From contig NZ_BMDH01000001.1 of NCBI RefSeq assembly GCF_014635685.1, positions 310,001 to 374,000 on the forward strand: a stretch of DNA of 64,000 nt, written 5' to 3'. The translations under genes were made by a program, and so were the position numbers. This DNA is from Galliscardovia ingluviei (GTDB lineage Bacteria; Actinomycetota; Actinomycetes; Actinomycetales; Bifidobacteriaceae). Each line of letters starts with the position of its first letter. The first letter of the stretch is position 1. A model generated the notes under the pieces. It was given only the letters and a program-made list of their open reading frames with translations, had not been told where the DNA came from and did not search any database. Shown here in pieces: positions 31,079 through 41,367 of the stretch.

Positions 31079-32751
31079 TGGATAGTACGGCACATTCATC
31101 TCGCACAGCCTCACTTGCCCAGCTAGCACAACGGGTCTCTTCTTGGGGACAAACTGACTGGGCGGATGGAGCATGGCATCGTACGCATCCTATTAATTTG
31201 TGCAAAGAATTTATTGATGCAATTCGAGGTAGTTTTTCTTTGCTGGTAACTCTTATAGCAATTCCGATGATAGCGGATTTTCCTTCGTACACGCTTGGTA
31301 TTGCTGTAGGACTGTGGTTTGCTGTCGGTTTGATTAACGCATGTATAGCTTGGTCGACGCGATATTACAAGCTTGATCAAGAGCAACTGAGTGTCCGAGG
31401 TGGTGTATTCAAAAAATATGAGGATAGTATTCCTATCGGTCATATTCATGCGTTGAATGCTATAGAGCGCCCGTATATGCGTCCTTTTGGAGTGATGAGT
31501 ATAACGATTTCTGCTGCGGGTGTGGATGCTGATATTGCGCTTCATGCGGTGCCTATTACACTCTACAAAGCATTAGAATTGATGCGTATTGAACAACAGA
31601 CACAGCTTGATAGGCAAAATCAGCAGTCCACGTCTGATGAGCAAGCGTCTTTGGACACTGCGCGACAAGCAGTTGGAGCGCTGGTTTATCCTGGGCTGCA
31701 ATCCAGCCAGCATGGGCATCGAGTATTTGTTGCTTCTATGCGTGATATTGTGCTGTTTGCTATTACTAATATGAGTATTGTTGCGGCACTTATCGTGTTG
31801 TACGGATTTATTGACAATATCGAACATATTGTTCCATCGCAATGGGCGTCTCAGGCATCAAAGACTATTGAAACTACTGTTATGCACAATGCAGTTACTA
31901 TTGTACTTGGCATACTGGGGCTGATTATCGTAGTGGGATTTTGCTCAATTATTATGGCACTGCTGCGTTGGTACAATTTTGAAGTCTGGCGTGACGGCGA
32001 CAATATTACCTTGGTTAAAGGCGCACTTACTCGTGCAACTTCAACAGTTTCTGTAAAGCGTATTCAAGCAGTAGCTATTGAACAAAGTCTTATGCGAAAG
32101 GTCTTCCATTTGTGTACAGTGCGTGTAGTTATGGGATCGTTTGATTCGCAGCAGGAGACTGATCAGCATAGTACACGCGGTACAGTGGTACTTATTCCTG
32201 TAATCCAAGAGCGTCGTGTTGATGAGATTTTACAGCGCATTATTCCTGAATGGCATGTGCGTTATCAGGATCGTAGTGATTTCAAGCATACGGGGCGTGG
32301 GCTAACTCGATACTATATGTTGGCGCCATTACTCTGGTCTGTTGCATTGCTTGCAGCTTGGGTAATACTTGCCGTAGTTACTTGGTATGAAGGCGATTGG
32401 CATACCATATATGATGAATTTGTAGTGGTACTGGTTGTAGCGGCAGTTTGGCCGCTGATGGCACTTTGGTCGCTGATTCGTAGATATTGTGCTTCTCGTA
32501 CTGATGGTTTTGCATTATTAGAACAGCAGATGATTTGTTATCGCACATTCTCAGGTAAATTTATGACGATTGTTACGCGTCGGTCGCGCATTCAATCGGT
32601 ATGTAGGCGAGTTCCGATTTGGCGAGTGAGAGCAAGTCGTATTGGTTCATTGCGCATGCCCATTGCATTATCGCAATCTGATATTACCTTGTATTGGCAT
32701 GCGTTAAGTTTGCAGGATACGGATACTCTTATGAAATGGGTTATTCGCTAA
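31078..32751 (+). CDS. Bacterial PH-domain (bPH2) membrane protein, YdbT-like
   Basis: A 557-residue partner of the preceding gene. It contains three tandem bPH2-like units separated by membrane spans: YYKLDQEQLSVRGGVFKKYEDSIP near residue 100, FEVWRDGDNITLVKGALTRATSTV near 305, and a third near 480 (QQMICYRTFSGKFMTIVTRRSRIQ). Each unit repeats the pattern of a short strand pair followed by P/V-x-RIQ/HI. The start is GTG 31078, overlapping the upstream stop. Spans cluster at about 50-90, 220-300 and 400-460. A good terminator follows. Confidence 0.85.
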   Translation: MDSTAHSSRTASLAQLAQRVSSWGQTDWADGAWHRTHPINLCKEFIDAIRGSFSLLVTLIAIPMIADFPSYTLGIAVGLWFAVGLINACIAWSTRYYKLDQEQLSVRGGVFKKYEDSIPIGHIHALNAIERPYMRPFGVMSITISAAGVDADIALHAVPITLYKALELMRIEQQTQLDRQNQQSTSDEQASLDTARQAVGALVYPGLQSSQHGHRVFVASMRDIVLFAITNMSIVAALIVLYGFIDNIEHIVPSQWASQASKTIETTVMHNAVTIVLGILGLIIVVGFCSIIMALLRWYNFEVWRDGDNITLVKGALTRATSTVSVKRIQAVAIEQSLMRKVFHLCTVRVVMGSFDSQQETDQHSTRGTVVLIPVIQERRVDEILQRIIPEWHVRYQDRSDFKHTGRGLTRYYMLAPLLWSVALLAAWVILAVVTWYEGDWHTIYDEFVVVLVVAAVWPLMALWSLIRRYCASRTDGFALLEQQMICYRTFSGKFMTIVTRRSRIQSVCRRVPIWRVRASRIGSLRMPIALSQSDITLYWHALSLQDTDTLMKWVIR

Positions 32752-32776
32752 CAGTACCGCCTTAATACTAATTCTG

Positions 32777-32805
32777 GGTGTCATTCTTAAGGATGACACC
32801 TTTTT
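32777..32805 (+). terminator. Terminator after the PH-domain gene pair
   Basis: GGTGTCAT ... ATGACACC with an 8-base loop, followed by TTTTT: a textbook intrinsic terminator. Confidence 0.9.
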
Positions 32806-32932
32806 CATTGAGCATAGCGTTTTGTCTCTATGCTCTTTACAAATTCACTCCTAGGCATGATAGTGCTGCATGGTGTGTTTTATTACACTCGAAACTATTA
32901 CAGCACTAAAAGGTTTTGAGATTGGGGGAATG

Positions 32933-33772
32933 ATGGCCAAGCGCACTTCTGTTCCTGAAACAGCATTAGGTTTGCCACATGTTGCCGTTGAAGCAGTTGG
33001 ATTAACAAAAGTATATGGTTCTGGTAACACTGCAGTGCACGCATTGCGTGGTGTAGATGTAGCATTCGAGCGTGGCAAGTTTACAGCAATTATGGGTCCT
33101 TCCGGTTCAGGTAAATCTACAATGCTTCACACACTTGCTGGACTTGATACGGTTACTAGTGGTCATGTGCTGATCAGTGGTAAGGATATTACTGCGCTTA
33201 ATGACAATCAGCTGACATTACTGCGTAGACGTTCTATTGGCTTTATTTTCCAGAGCTTTAATTTATTGCCAATGTTTACAGCTGAGCAAAATATTGTAAT
33301 GCCACTGACTTTGGCTAATAAAAAAGTTGATAGAGCATGGATGCACACACTAGTGCAAACATTGGGGTTGCAGGAGCGTTTGCAGCACTTGCCTTCTGAG
33401 CTTTCTGGTGGTCAGCAGCAGCGTGTTGCCATAGCGCGTGCACTGATTAGCAAACCTGCTGTTGTATTTGCTGACGAACCAACGGGGAATCTTGATTCGG
33501 TTTCCAGTGCCGAGGTTTTGGGCTTTCTAAAGCGCTCTGTGCGGGAGCTTGGACAAACAATTATTATGGTCACTCATGATGCTGTTGCAGCAGCACATGC
33601 TGATCGTGCTCTAGTTTTTGCAGACGGCAATATTATTGCGGATGTGCATGAGCCACAGGTTGAACAAATGAATACACTTCTGCTACAAGCTCGCGGTAAT
33701 GCTGTAAGTGAATATGCTCGTCCTACTACTAGTACTCAGATTCCAGTGCCTCCAGTTGCACAAACTCGATAG
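32933..33772 (+). CDS. ABC transporter ATP-binding protein (MacB/LolD type)
   Basis: ATPase subunit of a MacB/FtsX-type exporter. Walker A is GPSGSGKST, the signature is LSGGQQQRVAIARAL, Walker B is AVVFADEPTGNLDS, and the switch His is in MVTHDA. I choose ATG 32933 because GGGGGA ends four bases upstream, which is a workable distance. The adjacent ATG 32930 would be too close, and the longer frame from 32870 has no ribosome-binding site. The C-terminal 45 residues are polar and unconserved. The permease gene starts 11 bases after the stop. Confidence 0.92.
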   Translation: MAKRTSVPETALGLPHVAVEAVGLTKVYGSGNTAVHALRGVDVAFERGKFTAIMGPSGSGKSTMLHTLAGLDTVTSGHVLISGKDITALNDNQLTLLRRRSIGFIFQSFNLLPMFTAEQNIVMPLTLANKKVDRAWMHTLVQTLGLQERLQHLPSELSGGQQQRVAIARALISKPAVVFADEPTGNLDSVSSAEVLGFLKRSVRELGQTIIMVTHDAVAAAHADRALVFADGNIIADVHEPQVEQMNTLLLQARGNAVSEYARPTTSTQIPVPPVAQTR

Positions 33773-33783
33773 GAGTGATACCC

Positions 33784-36513
33784 ATGTGGAAGATTACAAG
33801 AAAACTTATGGGCGCTAATGCTCGTATGCTTATTCCCGCGGGCATTGCAATATTCCTAGGATCTGTATTTGTAACGTGTGCACTGTTGTTTGGCAATGTG
33901 CTTGATGTGTCTATGCGTCAGTCATTAACTGAGCAGTTCGGTGCAGCTAACTACATGATTAGTGTTGACGAACATGCAAAAGAGACTCCTCAAGAGCAGA
34001 GTTTAGATCTGAATAAACTTACAGCAATTGACCATGTTGAAGGTGTGCGTCAAGAGCGCTCACTAATGCTTGATCTAGGCACTCCATCAAGTACTAAGCA
34101 TGTAACTAGCATGATTACGCAGATGGGTGATGTTGATTCCATGAATCCTGTACAAGTACAGGAGGGGGCATTGCCTCAGTCAGCAGATGAGATTGCGGTT
34201 CCAGAAAGTTTTGCCAAGCAGCTTGGTGTCACCCTAGGTAGCACAGTAACTGTTGCTGACCCAGCACAGTCTGATCATAGTATGGATCAAGAATATACGG
34301 TTACCGGTTTTACTGCAGAAAATAATTCGCAATATGCCTATTATGGTGGTGTTGCGTTGCTTAATCGCCAAGCAATGGATCGCTATTTTTCTGTCAGAGG
34401 TGCTGCAGCAACTGATGATGCAGACGTTCAAGAAGAGTTGGCACATAGTGATGCGCAGGTAGAGGATACTCCTGCATATTTCCCATCAGTGTATGTACGT
34501 GTTGGGGATTTTCCTAAAAATGCTGATGGGCAAACTGACTATGCTGATGCTGCCCAAGTAGAACGTAAATATGCAGATACTCTGCAAGCTATCAAAGATA
34601 TTATGCCAAAAGGCACGGTACTTGAATCGCGCACGCAGGTTGCCGACCAACGTTTGAAGAATATGGGCGGTGGTGTATCAGGCGCAACTACAACATTTTT
34701 GATGGTATTCGCGGTACTTGCTATGTTTGTAGCAGCTTTGGTGATTGCTAATACTTTCCAAGTACTTGTTGCCCAGCGTAAACGCATTTTGGCATTGCTA
34801 CGTACTATTGGCGCCAAGCGCGGACAAGTATATCGTTCAGTAATTCTAGAAGGCGCGATACTTGGTATTATTTCCACCATACTTGCGGTGCTGGTAGGCA
34901 TCGGGCTTATGGTATTGATGATTGTGCTAATGCCAAGAGACAACAGCATGTTTGGACTTATTGCATTGCGTGACTTAGGGCGTGTTATCACGCCTAGCGC
35001 TGTGTTTATTCCAATTGTTTTTGGCACTACTGTCACCATGATTGCATGCACAGGTTCTGCACGTGCTGCAACGCGAGTAAGCCCCCTCGAAGCATTGCAG
35101 AGTGTGGATACTCTTGAGCAAGTTTCTAAGGGTAAATTGCGTTTAACCTTTGGCATACTGTTTATTGTGCTTGGCATTGGCGCTGCTGTTGCATCTATTG
35201 TCGGTGTGAACGCGCTCAATGATCCTGCAAATAGTAATAATGCAGATAGTAACAATCTCTACAGCATGTATCTGCTGATTTCGATGGCAGCATGCATGAT
35301 AGTGATGATTGGCATGCTCATGCTTACGCAGCGTTGGGTTCCTGCTATGCTCTCTGGTGTAGGTACGATAGTCCGTCGTATTGGCGCATCCTCCCGAGTA
35401 GCTTCGGCCAATCTCAAGCGTAATCCTAAGCGCGTAGCGGCAACCAGTGCAGCATTATTGATTGGCGTGACGCTGATTGCAACACTGAGCACTGGTGCGG
35501 CAAGTGTGCGTCAAACATTATCTACAACACTTGATGAGCATTATAGTGTTGATGTAATTGTCAATAAACCACAAAGCACGCTTACCAGTAAGCAGCGCGA
35601 TGCAGTAGCAGCAGTAGATGGTGTTAGTGGTGCAGTACTGGTGAATTATGTAGATATGCTTACGCCTAAAGGCAATACCATTCGCTTGTATGCGCCAACT
35701 TCTCAAGACCAACTCAATACGGTAATGAATGAGCATACTGGTGTGATGCCTGAGCAAGATCAGCTTATTATTCCGCAGTCGTACACAGAAGGTGAGGACC
35801 CTTCATGGAAAAACGGTCAGGAATTTAAGCTTACGAACGCTGATGGTACTAAAACACTTACGCTCACTACGCATACGGCTCCGTATCGCAGCCTGACTTC
35901 GGGCACCGTGTACTATGCGATGGTGAGTCCGCAAGATTTGCGTGAAGCGCATATTGAGTATGCCGGCAATGAAATTTGGGCTAAAGTTGCCAACAAAAAT
36001 GACGCCACAGCAGCTGTTAATGCTATTCGACAAGCACTTGGCGATCAGCAGGATATTATTGTCGGCGGTTCTGTAGCGGAGCGCAGTTTATATGACCAGA
36101 TGATTACCGTTATTTTGCAAGTGTTGTTGGCGCTTATTGCAGTAGCTATGATTATCGCTATTATTGGTGTAGCCAATACGCTGTCACTGTCGGTAATCGA
36201 GCGTACACGTGAATCAGCAACACTACGCGCTATTGGCATGACACGTGCACAACTACGCAAGTCACTCGCGATAGAGGCCGTAATGATTGCCGTAGTAGCG
36301 GGCATTGTCGGCATTATTGTTGGCACACTTTTCGGATGGCTTGGTACCTATATTGTGTGCTCACTTATGGGCAAAGTCTCCTTCGCTTTTGATTGGCTTA
36401 CCGCTGGAGCGATTATTGTCGGCGGTATAGTGTGTGCACTACTGGCGAGTATTTTGCCAGCGCGCAGGGCAGTGCGAACCCCTCCCGTGGTTGCCCTAGC
36501 GCAAGCTGACTAA
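33784..36513 (+). CDS. FtsX-like ABC permease
   Basis: Permease of the MacB/FtsX group (909 aa). One N-terminal span (about 15-38) is followed by a large extracytoplasmic MacB-like domain, three spans (about 300-430), a second N-terminal-type span with another external domain, and three final spans. Both halves carry the FtsX-domain cytoplasmic motif: LALLRTIGAKRGQVYRSVILEGAILG and SATLRAIGMTRAQLRKSLAIEA (each quoted only in part). The ATG at 33784 has AGGAG eight bases upstream. It pairs with the ATPase before it. A two-component system lies convergently downstream, as often seen with envelope-stress or peptide-resistance exporters. Confidence 0.92.
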   Translation: MWKITRKLMGANARMLIPAGIAIFLGSVFVTCALLFGNVLDVSMRQSLTEQFGAANYMISVDEHAKETPQEQSLDLNKLTAIDHVEGVRQERSLMLDLGTPSSTKHVTSMITQMGDVDSMNPVQVQEGALPQSADEIAVPESFAKQLGVTLGSTVTVADPAQSDHSMDQEYTVTGFTAENNSQYAYYGGVALLNRQAMDRYFSVRGAAATDDADVQEELAHSDAQVEDTPAYFPSVYVRVGDFPKNADGQTDYADAAQVERKYADTLQAIKDIMPKGTVLESRTQVADQRLKNMGGGVSGATTTFLMVFAVLAMFVAALVIANTFQVLVAQRKRILALLRTIGAKRGQVYRSVILEGAILGIISTILAVLVGIGLMVLMIVLMPRDNSMFGLIALRDLGRVITPSAVFIPIVFGTTVTMIACTGSARAATRVSPLEALQSVDTLEQVSKGKLRLTFGILFIVLGIGAAVASIVGVNALNDPANSNNADSNNLYSMYLLISMAACMIVMIGMLMLTQRWVPAMLSGVGTIVRRIGASSRVASANLKRNPKRVAATSAALLIGVTLIATLSTGAASVRQTLSTTLDEHYSVDVIVNKPQSTLTSKQRDAVAAVDGVSGAVLVNYVDMLTPKGNTIRLYAPTSQDQLNTVMNEHTGVMPEQDQLIIPQSYTEGEDPSWKNGQEFKLTNADGTKTLTLTTHTAPYRSLTSGTVYYAMVSPQDLREAHIEYAGNEIWAKVANKNDATAAVNAIRQALGDQQDIIVGGSVAERSLYDQMITVILQVLLALIAVAMIIAIIGVANTLSLSVIERTRESATLRAIGMTRAQLRKSLAIEAVMIAVVAGIVGIIVGTLFGWLGTYIVCSLMGKVSFAFDWLTAGAIIVGGIVCALLASILPARRAVRTPPVVALAQAD

Positions 36514-36541
36514 GGCACATAACATACAGTATTTAGATAAA

Positions 36542-36585
36542 CAGCCTCTAGATTCGATACAGGAAGTATCGCCTCTAGAGGCTGC
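36542..36585. terminator. Bidirectional hairpin between permease and response regulator genes
   Basis: AGCCTCTAGA ... TCTAGAGGCT, with an inner GATAC/GTATC stem, forms a long hairpin between convergent genes. Neither strand has a strong T-run. Confidence 0.6.
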
Positions 36586-36622
36586 ACTGTACGTATATGA
36601 CTAGAAAGCAATACGCTAAACG

Positions 36623-37384
36623 TTACACTAAATGATTTTCATAGGCAAAAACCACTGCTTGCACGCGATCTCGAGCATGAATCTTTTGCAAAATATGAGC
36701 AACATGCGTTTTGACCGTTGGCAGCCCAATATACAGCTGGTCAGCAATTTCTTGATTACTCAATCCGTGTGCAATCTCAACCAATACTTCGCGCTCGCGG
36801 TCGGTGAGGAGTTCCAGCTCAGGATCGGTGTAGTAAGGAGTAGAAGATGACATGGAAGACTGAGTAGACTGCGTAATTGGTGATTGTTGATGCTGGCTTG
36901 CCGGCTGAGTCTGTTCGAGAGCGGTGCGTGCAACATCAGGGTTCATCGTTCCCTGATTCATATGCTCGATAAGGCGTTTTGTAGCAGTTGGGGCGATAAT
37001 GGCATTGCCTTGATACACAGTACGAATAGAAGCAAGTAGTGTTTCTGGTTCAGTATCTTTGAGCAAAAAACCACTAGCTCCTGCGCTAATTGCTGCCATG
37101 ACATATTCGTCTAAATCAAAGGTAGTTAGCATAATAACGCGCGTAGTCTCGCTAATAGCGCTTATACGCTCGGTGGCTGCAATACCGTCCATATTGGGCA
37201 TGCGCACATCCATGAGCATAATATCTGGTTGTTGCTGTTGGACAAGCTCGACCGCTTGTTCGCCGTCAGCCGCCATACCGACAACATGTAAATCTGGCTG
37301 TGAATCGATTACTAACGAAAATCCAGCGCGTACCAGTTCCTGGTCATCTGCAATACCTACTGTAATCACTGGATGATCCTGCAT
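36623..37384 (-). CDS. NarL/LuxR-family response regulator
   Basis: Two-component output protein of 253 residues. The receiver domain has the acidic pair (GIADDQE), the phospho-acceptor Asp in IMLMDVRMPNMDG (about residue 57), Thr in MLTTFD and Lys in FLLKD. The LuxR helix-turn-helix at the C-terminus reads LTDREREVLVEIAHGLSNQEIADQLYIG. A Gln/Ser-rich linker of about 50 residues joins them. The kinase gene lies 68 bases upstream on the same strand. The MacB/FtsX-type ABC pair that converges on it is a plausible target, by family precedent only. Confidence 0.93.
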   Translation of the reverse strand: MQDHPVITVGIADDQELVRAGFSLVIDSQPDLHVVGMAADGEQAVELVQQQQPDIMLMDVRMPNMDGIAATERISAISETTRVIMLTTFDLDEYVMAAISAGASGFLLKDTEPETLLASIRTVYQGNAIIAPTATKRLIEHMNQGTMNPDVARTALEQTQPASQHQQSPITQSTQSSMSSSTPYYTDPELELLTDREREVLVEIAHGLSNQEIADQLYIGLPTVKTHVAHILQKIHARDRVQAVVFAYENHLV

Positions 37385-37452
37385 AATCCAACTTTCTCTA
37401 CGAGATTGATGTGCTGACCACTATTGTAGCGCAAGTATGCCATGTATTGGAC

Positions 37453-40353
37453 TTATTGTTGGATAGGTTTAAGTGGTGCATGATTGACTGTAGTAGAGCT
37501 ATCGGTATCACTAGTATCGCGCAATACTCTTAGCAGCGCTCGCATGCGAGCTAATGCGTCTCTTCCAAGAGTAGCGATATCAGTGAATACTTGTGCTACT
37601 TGCTCACTGTAGTCAGGCTGATGTGCGCTATCTTTTGATAACACATCAGCATTCCAGGTTTCTAGCTGGGTAAGTCCGTGTTCCGCTTGGTTAATTACTG
37701 CATATAAGGTGTCAGTAACTTCCTGCTGAATTTGTGAAGCGATATGATTGCGCTCCATATTAGCAGCCAAAGTTACACGTTGCTGCTGAGAGGCCAAGAG
37801 GGCCTGTTGCTGTGCTTGCAATACCCATAAATTTGTATTTCTACTTTGTCGAATAAGTCCTGCTGCAATAGCAATAGTGCAGGTGAGCATATTGGCAAGT
37901 GCTACAGCAACTGTGGCGATAAGGATATTCGTCAATGGGGGATAATGAGATGATGCGCCATCTTTACCATACGTAAAGAGTGTGTAAGTTGCTGAGAACA
38001 ATCCGTATGGTAGATCTGATGCAAAAGCCATGTATCTTAAGGCAGCAATAGTGCAACCGAATGCGCTTAACGGATATACCCAGAGTTTTGCAGTTTTTGG
38101 GCCATAGAGCATGACGGAGTATAGCGAAATACAAACTACGAATGTGCTACTTGGCCACCAAGATAAGAATATGCAGTGAGCAATGGCTAATGATCCAATA
38201 AGTGCAGCGCTCAGTTGCGGCATACGTCTGCGCAAAACTAGAGGCCCTATTTCTATAATCACGATTATGACATCAACCCAACGCCATTGAGGAGTTAGAG
38301 GACTGACTTCGCTGACATAATATACATTGATAGTAATGAGGAATATCGCAAGGATTGCATCCATCACCATATAGTGTCGGCTAGTCCATGAGGCGAATCG
38401 TGCAATAATGCTGGACTCTTGAGTAGCGCGAATAACTGGTTTGTGAGGGTCAATGGTGCGAGGCTGGCGCATTATTTGGCGTAGGGTATTAATTACAGAT
38501 TTAATAGATTGAACGAATATATTGCAATACTGTGCAATAGATTTGCGTAGTGCGTGTGGTTGATCGGTGCTTGATTGTGTGGCTGCGTTTTGAGATGTTG
38601 TTAGAGGATCATGAGGCTGCGAACTGTGCGTTGGTTGACTGTGCATATTTTGATGTTGCAATGTTTGCTTTTGCATAGATGGTGAAGATAGCAATGTTGG
38701 CAGCGATTGAGACTCAGACAGTGATAATCCATTTTCAGAATTTTGCGCGGCAAGTGGAGTAGATGAGAGTGTAGGGGCAGCTGACTCAAAAGGGATACGC
38801 GCATGGACTACGAAACCGCCTTGAAGCTGAGGGGACGCTTCAAGAGTGCCTCCACAAGCCTCTACACGTTCTTTCATACCCAATAAACCAAAGCCGCTAG
38901 TTTGCTCTTGCTGATTGATTTGTTGCGTTACCCCTCTACCATCATCACGAATAGTGAGTTCGAGTTGCCCCACGCTCCAACGCTCAGAGCAGTCCACGTG
39001 TACGCGAGGACCGGCATGCTTACGAATATTACTCAGTGATTCTTGAACGACACGATATGCCGTAGTTGAAGCGGCTGCAGATAATTCTCTAGGCTCCGGT
39101 GTGCCTTCGATTGTGTGGGTAAATGTGCAGTCTGGAGAGGCAAGTTGGGCTTGGCTGATAAGTTGAGGAATATATCGATACGTTGTTGCAGAGCTTGTAG
39201 TAGTGCTGTATTGCGAGTGCTGGCGTGATTGTTCCAAGGTTTGGGGTAGCGCGGTTTGGTTTGAAGTATCTGATTGTACTAGATTTTGCTTCGACAGAGT
39301 TTGTGGATCTTGCGTCGCCTGTTCAGGAGGCTCTTCAATGGTCCCTAGTAATTCGTGCATACCATCTAATGCTTGATGGCTTTGCGAGACGATAGTTTGC
39401 ATGGTATGCAGCGCAACCGGTAGATTATGAGCTCCTGCAAGACGACCAGCATCAGCTTGCACAATAATAATAGAGAGGGTATGCGCTACGACGTCGTGCA
39501 TATCGCGGGCAATTCGAGCACGTTCAGCAAGACGAACTACTTGCGCTTGCTGCTGTAAATTTGCAGCTAATGTAGCAGTTTGTTCTTGTAATAATTGGGC
39601 TGTGTGTTGCCTTGATCGATGCCATAGTGCGACAATAATAACAGTGCTCAGCAGCGGCGCGAGCATAATACCTACGACTGATGATGCCACAATATCATGG
39701 ACACAACCTGATGCATCAAATTGTCGATGGTCAGGCAAACACGAATATACATGCGTATTGATACGGGTACTCTCTGGTACAGCGAGTGGGCCAATAGCAG
39801 TTGTAATAGTAAGTACTACTGTGGTAAGCAGTACCATACCGTAGGCACTGATAAGTAAAGGAATAAGCTGGCGTTTAGGCAATCGGACGGTAATAGTGTA
39901 TACCAGCACAAGTGCATACACATCAGAGAAGACCAGAGCTGGACCAAATACTAATTGTAAAAGTGCTAGTGCAATAAACGCGTACGATGCCTGCACTGGG
40001 CGCACGCGGCGTATACACACTGGCAGTATGAGTATCCAGTTCCACCACATCCAGTATGAGGGATCAGAAAAATTGGTGTCTGCTGACAGATCATTATCAT
40101 ATGGGAAAATAAGTCCCGGGCTCAGTGTGCGTACTGCTCCAACAGTGCTGATAAACGTAATAAACACTATGCTGAGTGAATCAATAACCAAAGGCGATTG
40201 CACAATATGCAGTATGTGGTGTACCAAGCGACGTAGCACCTCATTGCGCGTTGGTTGCTGATGAGAGTGCTGGTTAGGTTGCGCTTGCTGTTGCGCACGC
40301 TGTTGCCGCTGTGAGCGTCCTGGTTGCTGATGTGGTACTTGGATATTGTGCAC
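37453..40353 (-). CDS. Double-module sensor histidine kinase (NarX/HPK7 type) with a degenerate second half
   Basis: A 966-residue membrane sensor. The first half has a Gln-rich N-terminus, about five spans (50-250), the HisKA_3 phospho-histidine in ARIARDMHDVVAHTLS (about residue 283) and a full HATPase ending GFGLLGMKERVEACGG. A polar linker (about 540-660) leads to a second set of spans (680-850) and a second HisKA_3-like helix, ERNHIASQIQQEVTDTLYAV, where the His position reads Gln, with no HATPase after it. It therefore looks like two kinases fused, the second inactive. The start is a GTG at 40353 with a weak ribosome-binding site. Confidence 0.88.
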   Translation of the reverse strand: MHNIQVPHQQPGRSQRQQRAQQQAQPNQHSHQQPTRNEVLRRLVHHILHIVQSPLVIDSLSIVFITFISTVGAVRTLSPGLIFPYDNDLSADTNFSDPSYWMWWNWILILPVCIRRVRPVQASYAFIALALLQLVFGPALVFSDVYALVLVYTITVRLPKRQLIPLLISAYGMVLLTTVVLTITTAIGPLAVPESTRINTHVYSCLPDHRQFDASGCVHDIVASSVVGIMLAPLLSTVIIVALWHRSRQHTAQLLQEQTATLAANLQQQAQVVRLAERARIARDMHDVVAHTLSIIIVQADAGRLAGAHNLPVALHTMQTIVSQSHQALDGMHELLGTIEEPPEQATQDPQTLSKQNLVQSDTSNQTALPQTLEQSRQHSQYSTTTSSATTYRYIPQLISQAQLASPDCTFTHTIEGTPEPRELSAAASTTAYRVVQESLSNIRKHAGPRVHVDCSERWSVGQLELTIRDDGRGVTQQINQQEQTSGFGLLGMKERVEACGGTLEASPQLQGGFVVHARIPFESAAPTLSSTPLAAQNSENGLSLSESQSLPTLLSSPSMQKQTLQHQNMHSQPTHSSQPHDPLTTSQNAATQSSTDQPHALRKSIAQYCNIFVQSIKSVINTLRQIMRQPRTIDPHKPVIRATQESSIIARFASWTSRHYMVMDAILAIFLITINVYYVSEVSPLTPQWRWVDVIIVIIEIGPLVLRRRMPQLSAALIGSLAIAHCIFLSWWPSSTFVVCISLYSVMLYGPKTAKLWVYPLSAFGCTIAALRYMAFASDLPYGLFSATYTLFTYGKDGASSHYPPLTNILIATVAVALANMLTCTIAIAAGLIRQSRNTNLWVLQAQQQALLASQQQRVTLAANMERNHIASQIQQEVTDTLYAVINQAEHGLTQLETWNADVLSKDSAHQPDYSEQVAQVFTDIATLGRDALARMRALLRVLRDTSDTDSSTTVNHAPLKPIQQ

Positions 40354-40496
40354 ACTAGTAGTCTACGGTGTGAGCTGCCTTTTGCATATCGGTATTAAGA
40401 ATGAATTTGCGCAATCAATGATCATACAGGGCACTCAACCGCATGCTATAAAATAACGTACAGCACGAGTTTGATATTCATACAAAAGGAGCTTGC

Positions 40497-41303
40497 ATGC
40501 AGTACGATACAACATCAGTAACGATTGGGTGTATAGGTTTTGGTGCTATGGGCAGTGCTATAGCACAGGGATTGATTGCTTCTGGAAGTGTTTCTGCAGA
40601 TCATATTGTGGCTTGTGCTGCGCACTATAAGCCGTTACGGGACAAGGCTCAAGCTCTCGGTATTCGAGCAGTACGTAGCATACAGGAAGTAATAGAGCAA
40701 GCGGATGTGCTAATTCTTGCAGTAAAGCCATATGTATATGAGGCAGTATGTGAGCAGATTCGAGAGCACGTTGTGCAGCGCAGTACATTAGTGGTTTCTA
40801 TTGCTGCTGGTATGCATGTTGAGCAGATGATTGCCATGCTTGGTGAAGATGCTCATGTAGTATGCACAGTACCGAATACGCCAATTGCTGTGGGCAAAGG
40901 CATTATGGTGACTGAAGCGACAGATACGTTAACCGATGAGCAGCGGGAGCTGTTTGACGCGCTTTTCAGTACAGTAGCGCTTATCGAACGTGTTGATACT
41001 GCTCATCTATCGATTGCTGGTACCGTTGCAGGATGTGCGCCTGCATATGTAGCGATGTTTATGGAGGCGCTTGCTGACGCCGGTGTAAAGTACGGGCTTA
41101 CCCGGGCAACTGCATATCGTCTCGCTAGTCAAATGGTAGCGGGCACAGGTCAATTACAACGCGAAACCGGTACGCTTCCTGCCGCAATGAAAGATGCTGT
41201 ATGCTCGCCAGGAGGCACTACTATTCGAGGAGTTGCTGCATTAGAACGCGCTGGATTTAGGGGAGCTATTATTGACGCTATTGATGCTATTGAAGGCAAA
41301 TAA
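40497..41303 (+). CDS. proC: Pyrroline-5-carboxylate reductase
   Basis: Last step of proline synthesis, NAD(P)H-dependent reduction of pyrroline-5-carboxylate. The Rossmann motif GCIGFGAMGSAIAQGL is at the N-terminus. The C-terminal signature MKDAVCSPGGTTIRGVAALE is complete. The ATG at 40497 follows AAAGGAGC. Length (268 aa) is normal. It lies 64 bases before ychF on the same strand. Confidence 0.96.
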   Translation: MQYDTTSVTIGCIGFGAMGSAIAQGLIASGSVSADHIVACAAHYKPLRDKAQALGIRAVRSIQEVIEQADVLILAVKPYVYEAVCEQIREHVVQRSTLVVSIAAGMHVEQMIAMLGEDAHVVCTVPNTPIAVGKGIMVTEATDTLTDEQRELFDALFSTVALIERVDTAHLSIAGTVAGCAPAYVAMFMEALADAGVKYGLTRATAYRLASQMVAGTGQLQRETGTLPAAMKDAVCSPGGTTIRGVAALERAGFRGAIIDAIDAIEGK

Positions 41304-41367
41304 ACGGTATATAAGCATATGGCGCTTGGTTGAGCGTTTGACAAGGTAAGGCGGTAGGCTGGTACAC

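Noticed and set aside
34539-35255. Long open frame antisense to the FtsX-like permease
   Set aside because: It mirrors codon bias of the real gene, has low-complexity Thr/Ser/Ile composition and no ribosome-binding site.
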